Shown: positions 1 to 13,510, numbered from the stretch's first letter. The stretch is 64,000 nt of DNA from Strigamia acuminata (GCA_949358305.1 OX442320.1:64501-128500); one strand, 5' to 3'. The notes: generated from the sequence alone by a model not told the origin. Numbers and translations are program-made.

Positions 1-140
1 AACATTCAGAGACATTGGTCTTGTGGTGTTTGTGCTAAGTCAACTGTGATGAGATCAAAAGTCTATTCTCCCAAATCATTGCTTGGATGTTTCTAAAACT
101 TACATTGGAGCCTTCTACTAAGGTTTAAACACTATTTCTG
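1..140. repeat. Satellite monomer type A (140 bp), reference copy
   Basis: The commonest monomer. Diagnostic stretches are ACTGTGATGAGATCAAAAG and TCTCCCAAATCATTGC. It contains the dyad CTGAACATTCAG across the monomer boundary and the 8-bp palindrome GTTTAAAC. A frequent subtype has GGACTTG with CCGTGAAG or CCGTGATG in place of GGTCTTG/CTGTGATG (first at 288-427). Confidence 0.97.
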
Positions 141-287
141 AACATTCAGAGACATTGATCTTGTGGTCTTTGTGCTAAGTCAACTGCAATGTGAAATAAG
201 CTCAAAATTTTTTTTTCAAAATTTATTGCTTGGATGTTGCTAAAACTTACATTGAAGGCTTCTACTAAGGTTTAAACACTATTTCTG
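141..287. repeat. Satellite monomer type B (147 bp), reference copy
   Basis: Variant monomer with GATCTTGTGGTCTTTG, then ACTGCAATGTGAAATAAGC and a run of nine T flanked by AAAA and CAAAATTT. It is 7 bp longer than type A and usually ends ATTGAAGGC, sometimes ATTGGAGCC. It recurs about every three to four monomers and acts as the marker of the higher-order unit. Confidence 0.97.
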
Positions 288-994
288 AACATTCAGAGAC
301 ATTGGACTTGTGGTGTTTGTGCTAAGTCAACCGTGAAGAGATCAAAAGTCTATTCTCCCAAATCATTGCTTGGATGTTTCTAAAACTTACATTGGAGCCT
401 TCTACTAAGGTTTAAACACTATTTCTGAACATTCAGAGACATTGGTCTTGTGGTGTTTGTGCTAAGTCAACTGTGATGAGATCAAAAGTCTATTCTCCCA
501 AATCATTGCTTGGATGTTTCTAAAACTTACATTGGAGCCTTCTACTAAGGTTTAAACACTATTTCTGAACATTCAGAGACATTGGTCTTGTGGTGTTTGT
601 GCTAAGTCAACTGTGATGAGATCAAAAGTCTATTCTCCCAAATCATTGCTTGGATGTTTCTAAAACTTACATTGGAGCCTTCTACTAAGGTTTAAACACT
701 ATTTCTGAACATTCAGAGACATTGATCTTGTGGTCTTTGTGCTAAGTCAACTGCAATGTGAAATAAGCTCAAAATTTTTTCTTCAAAATTTATTGCTTGG
801 ATGTTGCTAAAACTTACATTGAAGGCTTCTACTAAGGTTTAAACACTATTTCTGAACATTCAGAGACATTGGACTTGTGGTGTTTGTGCTAAGTCAACCG
901 TGATGAGATCAAAAGTCTATTCTCCCAAATCATTGCTTGGATGTTTCTAAAACTTACATTGGAGCCTTCTACTAAGGTTTAAACACTATTTCTG

Positions 995-1134
995 AACATT
1001 CAGAGACATTGGTCTTGTGGTGTTTGTGCTAAGTCAACTGTGATGAGATCAAAAGTCTATTCTCGCAAATCATTGCTTGGATGTTGCTAAAACTTCTCTT
1101 GAAGTCTTCTACTAAGGTTTAAACACTATTTCTG
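995..1134. repeat. Satellite monomer type C (140 bp), reference copy
   Basis: Variant with TCTCGCAAATC, GATGTTGC and CTTCTCTTGAAGTC (CTTCCCTTGAAG in part of the first array). It is nearly always followed by type D and then type E, so C-D-E behaves as a fixed cassette in the second array. Confidence 0.95.
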
Positions 1135-1281
1135 AACATTCAGAGACATTGGTCTTGTGGTGTTTGTGCTAAGTCAACTGCGATGTGAAATGAGCTCAAA
1201 ATTTTTTTTTCAAAATTTATTGCTTGGATGTTGCTAAAACTTACATTGGAGCCTTCTACTAAGGTTTAAACACTATTTCTG
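1135..1281. repeat. Satellite monomer type D (147 bp), reference copy
   Basis: A 147-bp monomer resembling type B but with ACTGCGATGTGAAATGAGC and GGTCTTGTGGTGTTTG. A type D monomer is the one split by element 1 at 15335-24425. Confidence 0.95.
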
Positions 1282-1421
1282 AATATTCAGAGACATTGGT
1301 CTTGTGGTGTTTGTGCTAAGTCAACTGTGATGAGATCAAAAGTCTATTCTCCCAAATCATTGCTTAGATGTTTCTAAAACTTACATTGGAGCCTTCTACT
1401 AAGGTTTAAACACTATTTCTG
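1282..1421. repeat. Satellite monomer type E (140 bp), reference copy
   Basis: Type-A-like monomer that starts AATATTCAG, not AACATTCAG, so the junction reads CTGAATATTCAG, a perfect 12-bp palindrome. Most copies also carry GCTTAGATG in place of GCTTGGATG. It follows type D. Confidence 0.95.
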
Positions 1422-3829
1422 AACATTCAGAGACATTGATCTTGTGGTCTTTGTGCTAAGTCAACTGCAATGTGAAATAAGCTCAAAATTTTTTTTTCAA
1501 AATTTATTGCTTGGATGTTGCTAAAACTTACATTGAAGGCTTCTACTAAGGTTTAAACACTATTTCTGAACATTCAGAGACATTGGTCTTGTGGTGTTTG
1601 TGCTAAGTCAACTGTGATGAGTTCAAAAGTCTATTCTCCCAAATCATTGCTTGGATGTTTCTAAAACTTACATTGGAGCCTTCTACTAAGGTTTAAACAC
1701 TATTTCTGAACATTCAGAGACATTGGTCTTGTGGTGTTTGTGCTAAGTCAACTGTGATGAGATCAAAAGTCTATTCTCCCAAATCATTGCTTGGATGTTT
1801 CTAAAACTTACATTGGAGCCTTCTACTAAGGTTTAAACACTATTTCTGAACATTCAGAGACATTGATCTTGTGGTCTTTGTGCTAAGTCAACTGCAATGT
1901 GAAATAAGCTCAAAATTTTTTTTTCAAAATTTATTGCTTGGATGTTGCTAAAACTTACATTGGAGCCTTCTACTAAGGTTTAAACACTATTTCTGAACAT
2001 TCAGAGACATTGGTCTTGTGGTGTTTGTGCTAAGTCAACTGTGATGAGATCAAAAGTCTATTCTCCCAAATCATTGCTTGGATGTTTCTAAAACTTACAT
2101 TGGAGCCTTCTACTAAGGTTTAAACACTATTTCTGAACATTCAGAGACATTGGTCTTGTGGTGTTTGTGCTAAGTCAACTGTGATGAGATCAAAAGTCTA
2201 TTCTCCCAAATCATTGCTTGGATGTTTCTAAAACTTACATTGGAGCCTTCTACTAAGGTTTAAACACTATTTCTGAACATTCAGAGACATTGATCTTGTG
2301 GTCTTTGTGCTAAGTCAACTGCAATGTGAAATAAGCTCAAAATTTTTTTTTCAAAATTTATTGCTTGGATGTTGCTAAAACTTACATTGAAGGCTTCTAC
2401 TAAGGTTTAAACACTATTTCTGAACATTCAGAGACATTGGACTTGTGGTGTTTGTGCTAAGTCAACCGTGATGAGATCAAAAGTCTATTCTCCCAAATCA
2501 TTGCTTGGATGTTTCTAAAACTTACATTGGAGCCTTCTACTAAGGTTTAAACACTATTTCTGAACATTCAGAGACATTGATCTTGTGGTCTTTGTGCTAA
2601 GTCAACTGCAATGTGAAATAAGCTCAAAATTTTTTTTTCAAAATTTATTGCTTGGATGTTGCTACAACTTACATTGAAGGCTTCTACTAAGGTTTAAACA
2701 CTATTTCTGAACATTCAGAGACATTGGACTTGTGGTGTTTGTGCTAAGTCAACCGTGATGAGATCAAAAGTCTATTCTCCCAAATCATTGCTTGGATGTT
2801 TCTAAAACTTACATTGGAGCCTTCTACTAAGGTTTAAACACTATTTCTGAACATTCAGAGACATTGGTCTTGTGGTGTTTGTGCTAAGTCAACCGTGATG
2901 AGATCAAAAGTCTATTCTCCCAAATCATTGCTTGGATGTTTCTAAAACTTACATTGGAGCCTTCTACTAAGGTTTAAACACTATTTCTGAACATTCAGAG
3001 ACATTGATCTTGTGGTGTTTGTGCTAAGTCAACTATGATGAGATCAAAAGTCTATTCTCCCAAATGATTGCTTGGATGTTTCTAAAACTTACATTGGAGC
3101 CTTCTACTAAGGTTTAAACACTATTTCTGAACATTCAGAGACATTAGTCTTGTGGTGTTTGTGCTAAGTTAACTGTGATGAGATCAAAAGTCTATTCTCG
3201 CAAATCATTGCTTGGATGTTGCTAAAACTTCCCTTGAAGTCTTCTACTAAGGTTTAAACACTATTTCTGAACATTCAGAGACATTGGTCTTGTGGTGTTT
3301 GTGCTAAGTCAACTATGATGAGATCAAAAGTCTATTCTCCCAAATGATTGCTTGGATGTTTCTAAAACTTACATTGGAGCCTTCTACTAAGGTTTAAACA
3401 CTATTTCTGAACATTCAGAGACATTAGTCTTGTGGTGTTTGTGCTAAGTCAACCGTGATGAGATCAAAAGTCTATTCTCCCAAATCATTGCTTGGATGTT
3501 TCTAAAACTTACATTGGAGCCTTCTACTAAGGTTTAAACACTATTTCTGAACATTCAGAGACATTGGTCTTGTGGTGTTTGTGCTAAGTCAACTATGATG
3601 AGATCAAAAGTCTATTCTCCCAAATGATTGCTTGGATGTTTCTAAAACTTACATTGGAGCCTTCTACTAAGGTTTAAACACTATTTCTGAACATTCAGAG
3701 ACATTAGTCTTGTGGTGTTTGTGCTAAGTTAACTGTGATGAGATCAAAAGTCTATTCTCGCAAATCATTGCTTGGATGTTGCTAAAACTTCCCTTGAAGT
3801 CTTCTACTAAGGTTTAAACACTATTTCTG

Positions 3830-6800
3830 AACATTCAGAGACATTGGTCTTGTGGTGTTTGTGCTAAGTCAACTGTGATGAGATCAAAAGTCTATTCTCC
3901 CAAATCATTGCTTGGATGTTTCTAAAACTTACATTGGAGCCTTCTACTAAGGTTTAAACACTATTTCTGAACATTCAGAGACATTGATCTTGTGGTCTTT
4001 GTGCTAAGTCAACTGCAATGTGAAATAAGCTCAAAATTTTTTTTTCAAAATTTATTGCTTGGATGTTGCTAAAACTTACATTGAAGGCTTCTACTAAGGT
4101 TTAAACACTATTTCTGAACATTCAGAGACATTGGTCTTGTGGTGTTTGTGCTAAGTCAACTGTGATGAGATCAAAAGTCTATTCTCCCAAATCATTGCTT
4201 GGATGTTTCTAAAACTTACATTGGAGCCTTCTACTAAGGTTTAAACACTATTTCTGAACATTCAGAGACATTGGTCTTGTGGTGTTTGTGCTAAGTCAAC
4301 TGTGATGAGATCAAAAGTCTATTCTCCCAAATCATTGCTTGGATGTTTCTAAAACTTACATTGGAGCCTTCTACTAAGGTTTAAACACTATTTCTGAACA
4401 TTCAGAGACATTGATCTTGTGGTCTTTGTGCTAAGTCAACTGCAATGTGAAATAAGCTCAAAATTTTTTTTTCAAAATTTATTGCTTGGATGTTGCTAAA
4501 ACTTACATTGAAGGCTTCTACTAAGGTTTAAACACTATTTCTGAACATTCAGAGACATTGGACTTGTGGTGTTTGTGCTAAGTCAACCGTGATGAGATCA
4601 AAAGTCTATTCTCCCAAATCATTGCTTGGATGTTTCTAAAACTTACATTGGAGCCTTCTACTAAGGTTTAAACACTATTTCTGAACATTCAGAGACATTG
4701 GTCTTGTGGTGTTTGTGCTAAGTCAACTGTGATGAGATCAAAAGTCTATTCTCCCAAATCATTGCTTGGATGTTTCTAAAACTTACATTGGAGCCTTCTA
4801 CTAAGGTTTAAACACTATTTCTGAACATTCAGAGACATTCGTCTTGTGGTGTTTGTGCTAAGTTAACTGTGATGAGATCAAAAGTCTATTCTCGCAAATC
4901 ATTGCTTGGATGTTGCTAAAACTTCTCTTGAAGTCTTCTACTAAGGTTTAAACACTATTTCTGAACATTCAGAGACATTGGACTTGTGGTGTTTGTGCTA
5001 AGTCAACCGTGATGAGATCAAAAGTCTATTCTCCCAAATCATTGCTTGGATGTTTCTAAAACTTACATTGGAGCCTTCTACTAAGGTTTAAACACTATTT
5101 CTGAACATTCAGAGACATTGGTCTTGTGCTGTTTGTGCTAAGTCAACTGTGATGAGATCAAAAGTCTATTCTCCCAAATCATTGCTTGGATGTTTCTAAA
5201 ACTTACATTGGAGCCTTCTACTAAGGTTTAAACACTATTTCTGAACATTCAGAGACATTAATCTTGTGGTGTTTGTGCTAAGTCAACTATGATGAGATCA
5301 AAAGTCTATTCTCCCAAATGATTGCTTGGATGTTGCTAAAACTTACATTGGAGCCTTCTACTAAGGTTTAAACACTATTTCTGAACATTCAGAGACATTG
5401 GTCTTGTGGTGTTTGTGCTAAGTCAACTGTGATGAGATCAAAAGTCTATTCTCCCAAATCATTGCTTGGATGTTTCTAAAACTTACATTGGAGCCTTCTA
5501 CTAAGGTTTAAACACTATTTCTGAACATTCAGAGACATTGGTCTTGTGGTGTTTGTGCTAAGTCAACTGTGATGAGATCAAAAGTCTATTCTCCCAAATC
5601 ATTGCTTGGATGTTTCTAAAACTTACATTGGAGCCTTCTACTAAGGTTTAAACACTATTTCTGAACATTCAGAGACATTGATCTTGTGGTCTTTGTGCTA
5701 AGTCAACTGCAATGTGAAATAAGCTCAAAATTTTTTTTTCAAAATTTATTGCTTGGATGTTGCTAAAACTTACATTGGAGCCTTCTACTAAGGTTTAAAC
5801 ACTATTTCTGAACATTCAGAGACATTGGTCTTGTGGTGTTTGTGCTAAGTCAACTGTGATGAGATCAAAAGTCTATTCTCCCAAATCATTGCTTGGATGT
5901 TTCTAAAACTTACATTGGAGCCTTCTACTAAGGTTTAAACACTATTTCTGAACATTCAGAGACATTGATCTTGTGGTCTTTGTGCTAAGTCAACTGCAAT
6001 GTGAAATAAGCTCAAAATTTTTTTTTCAAAATTTATTGCTTGGATGTTGCTAAAACTTACATTGAAGGCTTCTACTAAGGTTTAAACACTATTTCTGAAC
6101 ATTCAGAGACATTGGACTTGTGGTGTTTGTGCTAAGTCAACCGTGATGAGATCAAAAGTCTATTCTCCCAAATCATTGCTTGGATGTTTCTAAAACTTTC
6201 ATTGGAGCCTTCTACTAAGGTTTAAACACTATTTCTGAACATTCAGAGACATTGGTCTTGTGGTGTTTGTGCTAAGTCAACTGTGATGAGATCAAAAGTC
6301 TATTCTCCCAAATCATTGCTTGGATGTTTCTAAAACTTACATTGGAGCCTTCTACTAAGGTTTAAACACTATTTCTGAACATTCAGAGACATTGATCTTG
6401 TGGTCTTTGTGCTAAGTCAACTGCAATGTGAAATAAGCTCAAAATTTTTTTTTCAAAATTTATTGCTTGGATGTTGCTAAAACTTACATTGAAGGCTTCT
6501 ACTAAGGTTTAAACACTATTTCTGAACATTCAGAGACATTGGACTTGTGGTGTTTGTGCTAAGTCAACCGTGATGAGATCAAAAGTCTATTCTCCCAAAT
6601 CATTGCTTGGATGTTTCTAAAACTTACATTGGAGCCTTCTACTAAGGTTTAAACACTATTTCTGAACATTCAGAGACATTGGTCTTGTGGTTTGTGCTAA
6701 GTCAACTGTGATAAGATCAAAAGTCTATTCTCCCAAATCATTGCTTGGATGTTTCTAAAACTTACATTGGAGCCTTCTACTAAGGTTTAAACACTATTTC

Positions 6801-7796
6801 TGAACATTCAGAGACATTGGTCTTGTGGTGTTTGTGCTAAGTCAACTATGATGAGATCAAAAGTCTATTCTCCCAAATGATTGCTTGGATGTTTCTAAAA
6901 CTTACATTGGAGCCTTCTACTAAGGTTTAAACACTATTTCTGAACATTCAGAGACATTAGTCTTGTGGTGTTTGTGCTAAGTTAACTGTGATGAGATCAA
7001 AAGTCTATTCTCGCAAATCATTGCTTGGATGTTGCTAAAACTTCCCTTGAAGTCTTCTACTAAGGTTTAAACACTATTTCTGAACATTCAGAGACATTGG
7101 TCTTGTGGTGTTTGTGCTAAGTCAACTATGATGAGATCAAAAGTCTATTCTCCCAAATCATTGCTTGGATGTTTCTAAAACTTACATTGGAGCCTTCTAC
7201 TAAGGTTTAAACACTATTTCTGAACATTCAGAGACATTGATCTTGTGGTCTTTGTGCTAAGTCAACTGCAATGTGAAATAAGCTCAAAATTTTTTTTTCA
7301 AAATTTATTGCTTGGATGTTGCTAAAACTTACATTGAAGGCTTCTACTAAGGTTTAAACACTATTTCTGAACATTCAGAGACATTGGTCTTGTGGTGTTT
7401 GTGCTAAGTCAACTGTGATGAGATCAAAAGTCTATTCTCCCAAATCATTGCTTGGATGTTTCTAAAACTTACATTGGAGCCTTCTACTAAGGTTTAAACA
7501 CTATTTCTGAACATTCAGAGACATTGATCTTGTGGTCTTTGTTCTAAGTCAACTGCAATGTGAAATAAGCTCAAAATTTTTTTTTCAAAATTTATTGCTT
7601 GGATGTTGCTAAAACTTACATTGAAGGCTTCTACTAAGGTTTAAACACTATTTCTGAACATTCAGAGACATTGGTCTTGTGGTGTTTGTGCTAAGTCAAC
7701 TGTGATGAGATCAAAAGTCTATTCTCCCAAATCATTGCTTGGATGTTTCTAAAACTTACATTGGAGCCTTCTACTAAGGTTTAAACACTATTTCTG
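3830..7796. repeat. Higher-order satellite block, copy 1 (3967 bp)
   Basis: First copy of a large block repeated directly next to itself. Rare marker variants recur at a constant offset of 3967 bp: ACATTCGTC at 4840 and 8807, TTGTGCTG at 5124 and 9091. Past the 420-bp expansion in copy 2 the offset becomes 4387: AAAACTTTCATT at 6191 and 10578, GTGGTTTGTGC (TTT at 6691 and 11078), TTGTTCTAAG at 7541 and 11928. Copies differ at a few sites, for example the 147-bp monomer near 4080 (GAAGGC) against 8047 (GGAGCC). Confidence 0.85.
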
Positions 7797-10700
7797 AACA
7801 TTCAGAGACATTGGTCTTGTGGTGTTTGTGCTAAGTCAACTGTGATGAGATCAAAAGTCTATTCTCCCAAATCATTGCTTGGATGTTTCTAAAACTTACA
7901 TTGGAGCCTTCTACTAAGGTTTAAACACTATTTCTGAACATTCAGAGACATTGATCTTGTGGTCTTTGTGCTAAGTCAACTGCAATGTGAAATAAGCTCA
8001 AAATTTTTTTTTCAAAATTTATTGCTTGGATGTTGCTAAAACTTACATTGGAGCCTTCTACTAAGGTTTAAACACTATTTCTGAACATTCAGAGACATTG
8101 GTCTTGTGGTGTTTGTGCTAAGTCAACTGTGATGAGATCAAAAGTCTATTCTCCCAAATCATTGCTTGGATGTTTCTAAAACTTACATTGGAGCCTTCTA
8201 CTAAGGTTTAAACACTATTTCTGAACATTCAGAGACATTGGTCTTGTGGTGTTTGTGCTAAGTCAACTGTGATGAGATCAAAAGTCTATTCTCCCAAATC
8301 ATTGCTTGGATGTTTCTAAAACTTACATTGGAGCCTTCTACTAAGGTTTAAACACTATTTCTGAACATTCAGAGACATTGATCTTGTGGTCTTTGTGCTA
8401 AGTCAACTGCAATGTGAAATAAGCTCAAAATTTTTTTTTCAAAATTTATTGCTTGGATGTTGCTAAAACTTACATTGAAGGCTTCTACTAAGGTTTAAAC
8501 ACTATTTCTGAACATTCAGAGACATTGGACTTGTGGTGTTTGTGCTAAGTCAACCGTGATGAGATCAAAAGTCTATTCTCCCAAATCATTGCTTGGATGT
8601 TTCTAAAACTTACATTGGAGCCTTCTACTAAGGTTTAAACACTATTTCTGAACATTCAGAGACATTGGTCTTGTGGTGTTTGTGCTAAGTCAACTGTGAT
8701 GAGATCAAAAGTCTATTCTCCCAAATCATTGCTTGGATGTTTCTAAAACTTACATTGGAGCCTTCTACTAAGGTTTAAACACTATTTCTGAACATTCAGA
8801 GACATTCGTCTTGTGGTGTTTGTGCTAAGTTAACTGTGATGAGATCAAAAGTCTATTCTCGCAAATCATTGCTTGGATGTTGCTAAAACTTCTCTTGAAG
8901 TCTTCTACTAAGGTTTAAACACTATTTCTGAACATTCAGAGACATTGGACTTGTGGTGTTTGTGCTAAGTCAACCGTGATGAGATCAAAAGTCTATTCTC
9001 CCAAATCATTGCTTGGATGTTTCTAAAACTTACATTGGAGCCTTCTACTAAGGTTTAAACACTATTTCTGAACATTCAGAGACATTGGTCTTGTGCTGTT
9101 TGTGCTAAGTCAACTGTGATGAGATCAAAAGTCTATTCTCCCAAATCATTGCTTGGATGTTTCTAAAACTTACATTGGAGCCTTCTACTAAGGTTTAAAC
9201 ACTATTTCTGAACATTCAGAGACATTAATCTTGTGGTGTTTGTGCTAAGTCAACTATGATGAGATCAAAAGTCTATTCTCCCAAATGATTGCTTGGATGT
9301 TGCTAAAACTTACATTGGAGCCTTCTACTAAGGTTTAAACACTATTTCTGAACATTCAGAGACATTGGTCTTGTGGTGTTTGTGCTAAGTCAACTGTGAT
9401 GAGATCAAAAGTCTATTCTCCCAAATCATTGCTTGGATGTTTCTAAAACTTACATTGGAGCCTTCTACTAAGGTTTAAACACTATTTCTGAACATTCAGA
9501 GACATTGGTCTTGTGCTGTTTGTGCTAAGTCAACTGTGATGAGATCAAAAGTCTATTCTCCCAAATCATTGCTTGGATGTTTCTAAAACTTACATTGGAG
9601 CCTTCTACTAAGGTTTAAACACTATTTCTGAACATTCAGAGACATTAATCTTGTGGTGTTTGTGCTAAGTCAACTATGATGAGATCAAAAGTCTATTCTC
9701 CCAAATGATTGCTTGGATGTTGCTAAAACTTACATTGGAGCCTTCTACTAAGGTTTAAACACTATTTCTGAACATTCAGAGACATTGGTCTTGTGGTGTT
9801 TGTGCTAAGTCAACTGTGATGAGATCAAAAGTCTATTCTCCCAAATCATTGCTTGGATGTTTCTAAAACTTACATTGGAGCCTTCTACTAAGGTTTAAAC
9901 ACTATTTCTGAACATTCAGAGACATTGGTCTTGTGGTGTTTGTGCTAAGTCAACTGTGATGAGATCAAAAGTCTATTCTCCCAAATCATTGCTTGGATGT
10001 TTCTAAAACTTACATTGGAGCCTTCTACTAAGGTTTAAACACTATTTCTGAACATTCAGAGACATTGATCTTGTGGTCTTTGTGCTAAGTCAACTGCAAT
10101 GTGAAATAAGCTCAAAATTTTTTTTTCAAAATTTATTGCTTGGATGTTGCTAAAACTTACATTGGAGCCTTCTACTAAGGTTTAAACACTATTTCTGAAC
10201 ATTCAGAGACATTGGTCTTGTGGTGTTTGTGCTAAGTCAACTGTGATGAGATCAAAAGTCTATTCTCCCAAATCATTGCTTGGATGTTTCTAAAACTTAC
10301 ATTGGAGCCTTCTACTAAGGTTTAAACACTATTTCTGAACATTCAGAGACATTGATCTTGTGGTCTTTGTGCTAAGTCAACTGCAATGTGAAATAAGCTC
10401 AAAATTTTTTTTTCAAAATTTATTGCTTGGATGTTGCTAAAACTTACATTGAAGGCTTCTACTAAGGTTTAAACACTATTTCTGAACATTCAGAGACATT
10501 GGACTTGTGGTGTTTGTGCTAAGTCAACCGTGATGAGATCAAAAGTCTATTCTCCCAAATCATTGCTTGGATGTTTCTAAAACTTTCATTGGAGCCTTCT
10601 ACTAAGGTTTAAACACTATTTCTGAACATTCAGAGACATTGGTCTTGTGGTGTTTGTGCTAAGTCAACTGTGATGAGATCAAAAGTCTATTCTCCCAAAT

Positions 10701-12183
10701 CATTGCTTGGATGTTTCTAAAACTTACATTGGAGCCTTCTACTAAGGTTTAAACACTATTTCTGAACATTCAGAGACATTGATCTTGTGGTCTTTGTGCT
10801 AAGTCAACTGCAATGTGAAATAAGCTCAAAATTTTTTTTTCAAAATTTATTGCTTGGATGTTGCTAAAACTTACATTGAAGGCTTCTACTAAGGTTTAAA
10901 CACTATTTCTGAACATTCAGAGACATTGGACTTGTGGTGTTTGTGCTAAGTCAACCGTGATGAGATCAAAAGTCTATTCTCCCAAATCATTGCTTGGATG
11001 TTTCTAAAACTTACATTGGAGCCTTCTACTAAGGTTTAAACACTATTTCTGAACATTCAGAGACATTGGTCTTGTGGTTTGTGCTAAGTCAACTGTGATA
11101 AGATCAAAAGTCTATTCTCCCAAATCATTGCTTGGATGTTTCTAAAACTTACATTGGAGCCTTCTACTAAGGTTTAAACACTATTTCTGAACATTCAGAG
11201 ACATTGGTCTTGTGGTGTTTGTGCTAAGTCAACTATGATGAGATCAAAAGTCTATTCTCCCAAATGATTGCTTGGATGTTTCTAAAACTTACATTGGAGC
11301 CTTCTACTAAGGTTTAAACACTATTTCTGAACATTCAGAGACATTAGTCTTGTGGTGTTTGTGCTAAGTTAACTGTGATGAGATCAAAAGTCTATTCTCG
11401 CAAATCATTGCTTGGATGTTGCTAAAACTTCCCTTGAAGTCTTCTACTAAGGTTTAAACACTATTTCTGAACATTCAGAGACATTGGTCTTGTGGTGTTT
11501 GTGCTAAGTCAACTATGATGAGATCAAAAGTCTATTCTCCCAAATCATTGCTTGGATGTTTCTAAAACTTACATTGGAGCCTTCTACTAAGGTTTAAACA
11601 CTATTTCTGAACATTCAGAGACATTGATCTTGTGGTCTTTGTGCTAAGTCAACTGCAATGTGAAATAAGCTCAAAATTTTTTTTTCAAAATTTATTGCTT
11701 GGATGTTGCTAAAACTTACATTGAAGGCTTCTACTAAGGTTTAAACACTATTTCTGAACATTCAGAGACATTGGTCTTGTGGTGTTTGTGCTAAGTCAAC
11801 TGTGATGAGATCAAAAGTCTATTCTCCCAAATCATTGCTTGGATGTTTCTAAAACTTACATTGGAGCCTTCTACTAAGGTTTAAACACTATTTCTGAACA
11901 TTCAGAGACATTGATCTTGTGGTCTTTGTTCTAAGTCAACTGCAATGTGAAATAAGCTCAAAATTTTTTTTTCAAAATTTATTGCTTGGATGTTGCTAAA
12001 ACTTACATTGAAGGCTTCTACTAAGGTTTAAACACTATTTCTGAACATTCAGAGACATTGGTCTTGTGGTGTTTGTGCTAAGTCAACTGTGATGAGATCA
12101 AAAGTCTATTCTCCCAAATCATTGCTTGGATGTTTCTAAAACTTACATTGGAGCCTTCTACTAAGGTTTAAACACTATTTCTG
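7797..12183. repeat. Higher-order satellite block, copy 2 (4387 bp)
   Basis: Second tandem copy of the block at 3830-7796. It equals copy 1 plus one extra 420-bp triplet of monomers. The next copy starts at 12184 in the same monomer phase, so the arrangement is a true tandem repeat of blocks. Confidence 0.85.
9071..9910. repeat. Tandem duplication of a three-monomer unit (2 x 420 bp)
   Basis: The triplet made of the GTGCTG variant, the ACATTAATC variant and a type A monomer occurs twice in a row (9071-9490 and 9491-9910). The matching place in copy 1 (from 5104) has it once. This is the whole length difference between the two blocks and looks like one unequal exchange. Confidence 0.85.
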
Positions 12184-13510
12184 AACATTCAGAGACATTG
12201 GTCTTGTGGTGTTTGTGCTAAGTCAACTGTGATGAGATCAAAAGTCTATTCTCCCAAATCATTGCTTGGATGTTTCTAAAACTTACATTGGAGCCTTCTA
12301 CTAAGGTTTAAACACTATTTCTGAACATTCAGAGACATTGATCTTGTGGTCTTTGTGCTAAGTCAACTGCAATGTGAAATAAGCTCAAAATTTTTTTTTC
12401 AAAATTTATTGCTTGGATGTTGCTAAAACTTACATTGGAGCCTTCTACTAAGGTTTAAACACTATTTCTGAACATTCAGAGACATTGGTCTTGTGGTGTT
12501 TGTGCTAAGTCAACTGTGATGAGATCAAAAGTCTATTCTCCCAAATCATTGCTTGGATGTTTCTAAAACTTACATTGGAGCCTTCTACTAAGGTTTAAAC
12601 ACTATTTCTGAACATTCAGAGACATTGGTCTTGTGGTGTTTGTGCTAAGTCAACTGTGATGAGATCAAAAGTCTATTCTCCCAAATCATTGCTTGGATGT
12701 TTCTAAAACTTACATTGGAGCCTTCTACTAAGGTTTAAACACTATTTCTGAACATTCAGAGACATTGATCTTGTGGTCTTTGTGCTAAGTCAACTGCAAT
12801 GTGAAATAAGCTCAAAATTTTTTTTTCAAAATTTATTGCTTGGATGTTGCTAAAACTTACATTGAAGGCTTCTACTAAGGTTTAAACACTATTTCTGAAC
12901 ATTCAGAGACATTGGACTTGTGGTGTTTGTGCTAAGTCAACCGTGATGAGATCAAAAGTCTATTCTCCCAAATCATTGCTTGGATGTTTCTAAAACTTAC
13001 ATTGGAGCCTTCTACTAAGGTTTAAACACTATTTCTGAACATTCAGAGACATTGGTCTTGTGGTTTGTGCTAAGTCAACTGTGATAAGATCAAAAGTCTA
13101 TTCTCCCAAATCATTGCTTGGATGTTTCTAAAACTTACATTGGAGCCTTCTACTAAGGTTTAAACACTATTTCTGAACATTCAGAGACATTGGTCTTGTG
13201 GTGTTTGTGCTAAGTCAACTATGATGAGATCAAAAGTCTATTCTCCCAAATGATTGCTTGGATGTTTCTAAAACTTACATTGGAGCCTTCTACTAAGGTT
13301 TAAACACTATTTCTGAACATTCAGAGACATTAGTCTTGTGGTGTTTGTGCTAAGTTAACTGTGATGAGATCAAAAGTCTATTCTCGCAAATCATTGCTTG
13401 GATGTTGCTAAAACTTCCCTTGAAGTCTTCTACTAAGGTTTAAACACTATTTCTGAACATTCAGAGACATTGGTCTTGTGGTGTTTGTGCTAAGTCAACT
13501 ATGATGAGAT
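12184..13510. repeat. Third, internally deleted copy of the satellite block
   Basis: From 12184 to about 13037 the monomer order follows the start of copy 2 (offset 4387). It then jumps to the part of the block that contains the GTGGTTTGTGC marker (13064 against 11078, offset 1986). This implies that about 2401 bp of the block is missing here. The end is approximate; from about 13.5 kb the order diverges from copy 2. Confidence 0.65.

Noticed and set aside
1-140. CENP-B box in the satellite
   Set aside because: No TTCG-N-A-N-CGGG pattern is present in any monomer type; centromeric identity cannot be claimed from sequence.
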